A stretch of DNA of 64,000 nucleotides from Mesostigma viride (lineage: Eukaryota > Streptophyta > Mesostigmatophyceae > Mesostigmatales > Mesostigmataceae). The stretch is from positions 4,822,745 to 4,886,744 of the forward strand of contig RPFO01000072.1 in NCBI GenBank assembly GCA_009746045.1, written 5' to 3'. This document shows, one piece after another, positions 27,101 to 35,460 of this stretch (positions are counted from its first letter, which is position 1; every line of letters begins with the position of its first letter). The notes under the pieces were generated by a model that was not told the DNA's origin, made no database searches, and saw only the letters and a list, made by a program, of their open reading frames with translations. The position numbers and the translations under genes are program-made.

Positions 27101-29452
27101 GGGACATGCTTGTCACCCCCAAGAACGCTTGCTAGTGCACTTCTGCGATCGCCCACCCTTTGTTGTATCAGAGCAGCGAAGCCCATACATGCAGTATTTT
27201 CATTTTCCTTGACCTGCCTTTTTTTTCTCGTAGGCTACCTCTATCTATCGATATCTATACACTTGTGTGACTCCTTCCTGCGATCCCACCCCACTCTCAC
27301 CCCACGTTCCCTCTGTGTTGATGTGTGGGGGCGGGGGGGGGGGGAGGAGGAGGAGGGAGGGAGGGAGGGAGGGAGGGAGGGAGGGAGGGAGGGAGGGAGG
27401 GAGGAGGGAGGGAGGGAGGGAGGGAGGAGGGAGGGAGGGAGGGAGGGAGGGAGGGAGGGAGGGAGGGAGGGAGGGAGGGAGGGAGGGAGGGAGGGAGGGA
27501 GGGAGGGAGGGAGGGAGGGAGGGAGGGAGGGAGGGAGGGAGGGAGTCAGGGAGGGAGTCAGGGAGGGAGGGAGGGAGGGAGGGAGGGAGGGAGGGAGGGA
27601 GGAGGGAGGGAGGGAGGGAGGGAGGGAGGGAGGGAGGGAGGGAGGGAGGGAGGAGAGGGAGGGAGGGAGGGAGGAGGGAGGGAGGGAGGGAGGGAGGGAG
27701 GGAGGGAGGGAGGGAGGGGAGAGGATAAGGGGGGGGCGGGGAGGGAAGGCTAGAAGTGTGTGGATGTGCACATGTGTGAGGAGGGGGGGGGGGGGGGGGC
27801 AAGAGACAGACACTTGAATATGTCAATAGAGAGAGAGAGGAAGACAATTAGGCAGAAAGAGGGGCCTTTTGAATTCTCACGGAGCGTGTACGACTATGTG
27901 CATGTTTGGTGCTCACCACGCACTGGGTTCTAACCTTGCAGAGCTCAAAGGCCCCACCCAGAGGAACCTTCCTGCCAGCGACATGTCCCTGAGCGAGGGC
28001 GCCAACACCTCAAGCTATCTGCCAGGGGGTTTGAGGATCTGCCAGACAAACCTGTACGCATGGTCACACGCCACTAAAGAGGAGAGCCCATTAGAGGAGT
28101 GTTCCCCCCCCCGGTCGGGCTGCCTCCCGTCACGCAAGTTCCTGAACGCGCCCGTGGTCGGGGCCACAGGGATCACCTGGGGCCACCTGGCGGTGTCCTA
28201 CACGCTGGTGGCGGTGTTCAAGCAGGCAAGTGGATGTGCGCGGCGCGCTGGTTGGCACTGGTGGTTATGTGGCCACCAGCGTACATCTTCCTGAGGTTGT
28301 TACGGATGTGCGGATGCATCATCTGCTCTTTTGCTTCCAATCCACCAACGTCTCTCTGTTACAACAAGCTGAGAAATCGTAATGGATCCTTTGTTTCCGC
28401 TAAGGTCTGGCTTGTGCATTTCCGTGGAAGCAGCTTAGGCGAGGCCTTGTACTTTTCTCAGCATGTGCTGGTAGCGCTCGGTGGGTGTTGACTGATCATC
28501 ATTGTTTCAGTCCGCATGTACTAGTTGCCTGCTTGGCATCCCTGCTGAACTCCTTGCCTTGCATTTTGCAGAGCCTCGTCATTCTTGTTTGTTCATGCCC
28601 TATCACGACCATCGACAGTATTGAATCCTTTGCTTTTGCAGTGCCTTGTGCAGCCCTGTCTTCGTATAGATTGACTTGTGCACTTGTTGACTTGACAATT
28701 GACGCTATTTGCGGTAAACTTGACAATTGACGCTATTTGCGAGAGACCGGACTACCATCGTAGACAGGGTCTCAAAAATCAAGTTCGAACTTTATCTTGA
28801 GTAGCGCAATCGACAGATCTCCGCGAGAGGATCCTCGATCATACCTTAGATATTGAAAAGACCATTTCCGGTTGAGTGATAGCAGGGCTACAATAGAGGA
28901 GATAATGGCTGTGTGCTGGCCCCTTAGCATGAAATGAGCCAAAGTCAAGCCCGGTCAAGAAGGTCATTAGTCAGTTCATTGTCATGTTCAAGTAGCGCAA
29001 TCGACAGATCTCGATGAGGGCACTCAGAATCTGACGTTTACATGCCAGGAATTTGTCGATATTTGGACGGCAGGAGTCAAAATCCAATCAGAACGGAAAA
29101 ATTTAACTAATTCGCGAAAATTAATTGCCCAAAATTTGGGGTGTACCGGTCTGCCGCCAATAGCGTAAATTGCCAGTTTTGAATTTTTTTTGTTGTCACG
29201 TGCCTCGCATGGCCCTTGAACCATGACCCTTGTCCCGCCTTTCCTTCAACAGTTCCTGTTTGCGGCACTCACCGGCATCTCGGCGCGACACCTCGAGCTG
29301 AGCCACCTGGGGTGGATCCAGGTAACATTTTCACTCGGCAGCAGGTCCAAAAGCCCTTGGTTGCAAGAGGTGTATGTTAAAGTCCGTGCATCTCAAGCGT
29401 CGTGCAGCAGGCAGGGAGGGCAAAAGCAAAATAGGGAAATAAAAATGATTTT

Positions 29453-29527
<75 letters not shown>

Positions 29528-29528
29528 T

Positions 29529-29578
<50 letters not shown>

Positions 29579-32500
29579 TACTATACTGTTTCCTTTACTT
29601 TGGTGTTTGTGTGTGTAAGCGTGTATGTGTGCGGGTGCCCCTAGTAATGTGCCTCCACTGGAAGGTCGGCAGAGCTCTACAAAGCATTGCTAGGGCCTAA
29701 CAGCCGAAAAAGCAGCTGCACAAGGCAGAACCGAGGGATAGCTACACACCGCGTCCAAATTGGCGTGGAATGTAGATGCCTTGAATTCAGCATGCCTCTA
29801 GTTCATAGATGGCGGTTTATGCTGCGGTGATCAATGGTGGTTATGTCTGGGGCATCCGCTTATCCTTGGTAGGAAAGCATGGTATCAAGGTGAAAACCGA
29901 GTATTATTCAATGATACGAGTAGGGTGCTCGAAACACAAATACACCGCCCGCATGGTTAATTTCAATTCAGTTCAGCCGAAAGGCCCTTCGGAATTAGAC
30001 AATAGCGTTTTATTGGTTGCAAGTGCTACTGTGCCCGCCCAATTCAATAATTATTAGTTTGTTTGTTTGGTTACCGAACAATAGTTAAACTGGCTGCGCA
30101 ATCGGTGTTCTCTGAACGTAGTTTCTTTATAACAGATGAGAATGAACGCCGCTATGTGAGTGGTACTACGGGACGGTGGGCCTTGGGCTGGACCGGTTCC
30201 ATGCGTTAGAATTAGTTGGCCAGTTTTGTATGGCCATTTCTAGTTCGTTAAGTCAAGTAGCAATTAAGTTACTGTTGCTGACGGCTCATGAGGCGAGCCC
30301 GGGCTACGCCGCCCTAAAGTGCCATTTGCACGATGTTCTAGGTCTCTTTTTCTTGTAATCGGATGTATGGGGTATGGGTATGGCGGATTACAAGAAATTT
30401 AATGCTGCCCTAATCGCGTCAGCCTTTTGGCTGGCGGTGGCCGATTAGAGATGGCGCGTGACTGACATAGCTTGAACAGTCACGTGACTGTGAAAAAGAA
30501 ATTAAAATTACCCTCGTCGGTTTTCTCCCCGCAGCTGGGTTCTTGGCCGACGAGAGACTATAAAATACTTCGCGTTTGCCTGCGCGTGGCACCTGTACGG
30601 AACTCTGAAACCATGAGTAAGATTTCCGTGCCACGCTGCAGTGCCTACCGCTTTGCTGCGGAATGTCGCAGCAGGGTTGCAGTTCCTGACTGCTGACTGC
30701 CGAAGGAAGGGTGGTCGGGTTACTTTTAGTGGGCATTGTGATGGACGACAAGTCTGTCGGCCCTCGCGTAAGTAGAAAAATATTTACCAGCATCCGCTCT
30801 TATGGGTGCGTGAGGTCTCGGGAATGTGGTGGGGACGAATTCCGGAATTATGCAATATTTCGATTCAGACCGAGACTTAAGGGGCCAGTTTAACAGACGG
30901 ACCTGGGCCGGGCAGGACCAAATATTTTGGCCGGCCCAGTTGCGCTTGCGCTTTATCGGCCGCTGGGGTGTGTGATGGGAGCCTGCTCATCAACTAAAAC
31001 CTGAAATATGGAAAGTTACTCCCCCAGGTGACAACGTTGACCGTAATCGAGATATGGTGGCATCGGGTGACGTCCTACAAGTTGTCGTCACGTTAGGGCG
31101 GCATTGGCCTTTGAGGGAGGTCCGTGATCGTTAAACGAGGCGTCTTCTTCCTTGTCTTTGCGTGCACATTCAACACCCTCTTTTACTGGCCGAGGGTGGA
31201 AGGCTGGGGGGGGCCCTGCGAAGGGTTATCGTGCATGAGGCTCGCTACAGCCGCCGGCGATTGTAATGGTCATGACCGTTGCGGCAGGGCAGCCTCGGGA
31301 GCCACTGAGCGAAAGTGGTTGGCGGAGCTTTGGAGATAAAGCACCAGGAAAAGGAGGGTGCTGTAACGAGAACTACAATCAATCATGAAATGGGTGCAGC
31401 GTGGCAGGCTCACTCATGGGTTCTGTAATTGCCCACTTATTGTTTTAATCAAATGTTGGTGGATTGGTAATAGTGGGAATAGAATCGGTGTTCTCTGAAC
31501 GTAGTTTCTTTATAACAGATGAGAATGAACGCCGCTATGTGAGTGGTACTACGGGACGGTGGGCCTTGGGCTGGACCGGTTCCATGAGTTAGAATTAGTT
31601 GGCCAGTTTTGTATGGCCATTTCTAGTTCGTTAAGTTAAGTAGCAATTAAGTTACTGTTGCTGACGGCTCATGAGGCGAGCCCGGGCTACGCCGCCCTAA
31701 AGTGCCATTTGCACGATGTTCTAGGTCTCTTTTTCTTGTCCCCCCCCCCCCCCCCCTTCTTGTGTTTGTTTCTAGGGTAACGAGAACTACAATCAATCAT
31801 GAAATGGGTGCAGCGTGGCAGGCTCACTCATGGGTTCTGTAATTGCCCACTTATTGTTTTAATCAAATGTTGGTGGATTGGTAATAGTGGGAATAGAATT
31901 TAATAATTCTTTGTTTGTTTGGTATAACCCAGCCGGCTGCACTGCTGTTACCGCCAGTAAAAGCATATTTGTCAGCCAACAATTTAGTATTTCTTTGTTT
32001 TTTACCACGAAAGAAGCACTTTTGGCGTCAATGAATATTTATTTACGCTTTCTTTGGTGGTGCAGGTGCCCTTGGTGCACCTAGAGCAGGTGTAGTTTAC
32101 ATCTTACCCTTGCAGGAAGTAGCCCAGACTATTGAAGGCCATATGCCCCTTCTCAGGGCTATGTGCCACATGTACTCCCAACGGAGTCATGTTCCTAATT
32201 AATTAATTAATTCTTTGGTAGCTAGAAAAACCACAGTGGACTACACTCGGGAACTGATTATTTGAAGATCTGTTGTTTTATTTATCGTTTGCAGGTGGTC
32301 GACGCCCAGCCTCATAATTATTTAGTAAAACTGATGATGCGGGCGGTGTATCAGACACTGACGCTGAAAATTTCCAAGAGTTATAGCCCTTGAACCCTAC
32401 CTACCTATAGCTCTGGGGCGCTTTACATAGCAAAACTTTGTGATTCCAGGAGTTCTAGTGGTCGAGATAGGGAGCAAAATGATCAGCTCTGTGAGCTCTA

Positions 32501-35370
32501 TCGTTTGAGCATATTGGTGTATGGGAAAATTCCGATTTTCCAAAATGGGTCATTGGCCGGCACGATGCGATACTGCTCGGCGCGGCGCGGAGAGCCAAAA
32601 AAAACGTGTAGTGGTGGCAGACGGCAGCATGCACCCATGCCTTGGGGCCGCACCATCCTGCAGGCGAACCCCCCCCACTATGGTACCTGCCAAAATTTTG
32701 GGTTCAGCTCGGCATTAGTGCTACTACTATAAGTTTGTCCATCACGCCGTCTCCACATTCCGACCATACAGGGAGCTAGCAGAAACTCCAGGTATTTTGT
32801 TGTAAGAAAAACATATCAGCCCAGCACCCTACCAACCTACCCTTTTTTTGAGGTTCTGTAACTTCTAACCTAGAGACCCCCTGGGGCTGCGACCAGTGGC
32901 AACATGCTTGTTTTCGCGAGATCTACTCAAATTCAGCGTTGTGTAAATTTTCTGTTTTTGAGCACCCCCTCGAACGATGTGTCAATTATTTACCTCCCAA
33001 ATCCAATAAAGTCTGTGGCTCACCCCCAGGGTCTTGACAGTTCCCTTTTACTTACCTTGATTACATAACAACTTGCGCGCGCTTTATCTAAGCACATCAC
33101 TGTCTCGCATGGAGCTGTCTGTCGCTGGCCTCGTATCCACTCAGATCTGCGCTGCTTACTGTGCTTGCTTGCATTGACGCACCCCTTGCAGGTTGCCATC
33201 ATCGTCACCTGGCTGGTGTTCCATGCAACCTATGTGCTTCTTATCCAGGTAGGCCACCGCTGCGTCATGTTTATATGCCACCTTGATCTGAACTTATTCA
33301 TGAGCCCCTCCCCGCGTCAGCAGGAACACCCCTAATACAACAGGACAATGTGCCGATTGCGTTGCACTTCACAGTCTTGTCGTTTCTCTCAATCATGATA
33401 GGGTGCGCTTATTGAACAACCTACCGCAGTCATGTGGCGAGTCTTAGGCACGTGTAGAGCCTACCTATAGCATTACTTTAAGATAAGGGGGCCGCTGCGC
33501 GCTTCTGTGTCCATCGTCGCACTGCACGTACCTTGCATAAGGCCTCAGTGTGATTGCATGCATGCCCTCTCTGATGCATCGGACGCGAGCCTAGCTACCC
33601 ATACAAGCATTCTCTTCCGTTACATCTGTCTGATCTAATATTGCGCCAAGTGGGGGATAATCAGTCCGGACATGGCCCCGTCGCCAAGGTGGAGGGTAAT
33701 CGCGTGCATATATCTTCCACGTTGCGTGCAACTCATATACACTGTTAGTAAGTGCACCCAGTAACGAACCAGAGGGGGGGGGGGCGCCGGCATCCAGTAT
33801 GCTTTATGTTGTTCTCAATGACTGGCGTCCATGCACGGCATGGGCTGAATGCAATGAAAGCGAGCAGCAAATTAGGGTCAAGGAAATGCCTAACATCGTC
33901 ACGAATGCATCATGTCTGCACCTCGGTTCTGCCCTACGCTGGCACGTATGCCTGTCATGGCTGTGGCCACAGCCCTTCATCTCCGAGCTGATGAACATTT
34001 TGGAGGCGACCAGCGTTCTGTGTGAACTGGGCAGCCTGGCCTGCTGCCTGGGACTCCTCGTGATGGACCCTGAGGGCTCATCAAGCCTCCGCGCGGTGTT
34101 CAACAGCATGGTCCTGATGTTCTTGCTCATCTCTACGGCCGCGTCCCTGTTTGCACTGTAAGCGCTTACCCTTCATGTGCGCGTGCAGCTTTTTTTACCG
34201 ACAACAGGTTTTGTGCTGCAACCTTCTGCCTGTCAGTGCTAGCGCCTTCCCACCAATTCTCCTTACTTCCTGCTTTTCGCATGTTTGGCTCCCTGTGCCG
34301 TGCCCAAAGCCTGCTAATGATTGGAGATTAGTCCCGGATATTGCGCAAAAATCAGATGAGAGCAAAAGAATTGGTGGCCTGTGATTTACCATTTGCAAGG
34401 TTTGCAGCCGACTGAATTTACTCCTTGCTGCTGTGGGTCGCGCTCAGGCTTTCCCGCCAGTTGTCGGGGACTTGTCAGGGTCTTGCAAGGTTCTTGTCAG
34501 GGTACCACCAGGGTGTTGTCAGAGCCTTGTCAATGGTTTCAGGCCAGATCTGCCACAGAGATCGCTTTGTGTCTTTTATTGGTCCACGGCCTCGGGGCAG
34601 ATTGCAAGGGCAGTGATGTTGGCGCCGATTCTGTGGCCTCCACCATTGGAAATTCTCAACCCCACAAATGCTTTGCAACCCAGCAATCCACCACCCCAAA
34701 CCCTTATTCTGGACACCCCCTCCATTCTTTTTGCTTGAATGCCCCTTGTTGCTTGTGCTCTTCTCTCATGCGTACATTCTTTCTGTTGCTCTGCTGCGGC
34801 CACCACCCACCCTACCGCGATCACGCGCGTGCAACCCTCCCCTTCCCAACTCTCCTGTGGGGCCCCCAGCGCCCGCGAGGTCCCCAGATCCGCGCGGAAA
34901 TTACTTCGGACGGCACGCGGCTGGCTGCCTGCACGGCTGCACGACGCGAGCAACACCCGAAATCCCGTCCGGCGCAGGTCAACAGCGGCGCTGCTGCCCT
35001 GGTGGCCGTCACCTCCCGTCTCCCCTACTCCCCAAGGCTACTCTTCCTCAGAAGGGAGCAGCAGCAAGCGGAGCAGTGGCCGGTCACCGCGCCGATCCAG
35101 CGTCGACCGCCTGATCAACAACCCGGCTCGTGCAAGGGCAAACTCGGAGCCGCAAGGGGACCGCAAGGTGCCATCCGGCAGTGGCCAGGGATCAGCTCGC
35201 GTCGGGCTGCCCCTGGATGGGTGGGTCGAGTTTGTAGGTGTCGAGGAGTTGGGGCTGCGCCAGGATGCGAGCGCAGAGGAAGAGGCGAGGTCCTCCCAGT
35301 TCAAGCGAAAGCAGCGGCGGGAGGGACAAGAGCAGCAACCGCAGCAGGAGAGACAAGGACAGCAGCAGCC

Positions 35371-35460
<90 letters not shown>

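Noticed and set aside
27032-27847. Gly-Arg-Glu and Leu-Pro-Pro-Ser proteins
   Set aside because: Artefacts of the GGGA array lying in an intron.
32296-32384. Extra exon after TTTGCAG in the 3.87-kb intron
   Set aside because: It runs into a stop without a donor, and exons 23 and 24 already join in phase.
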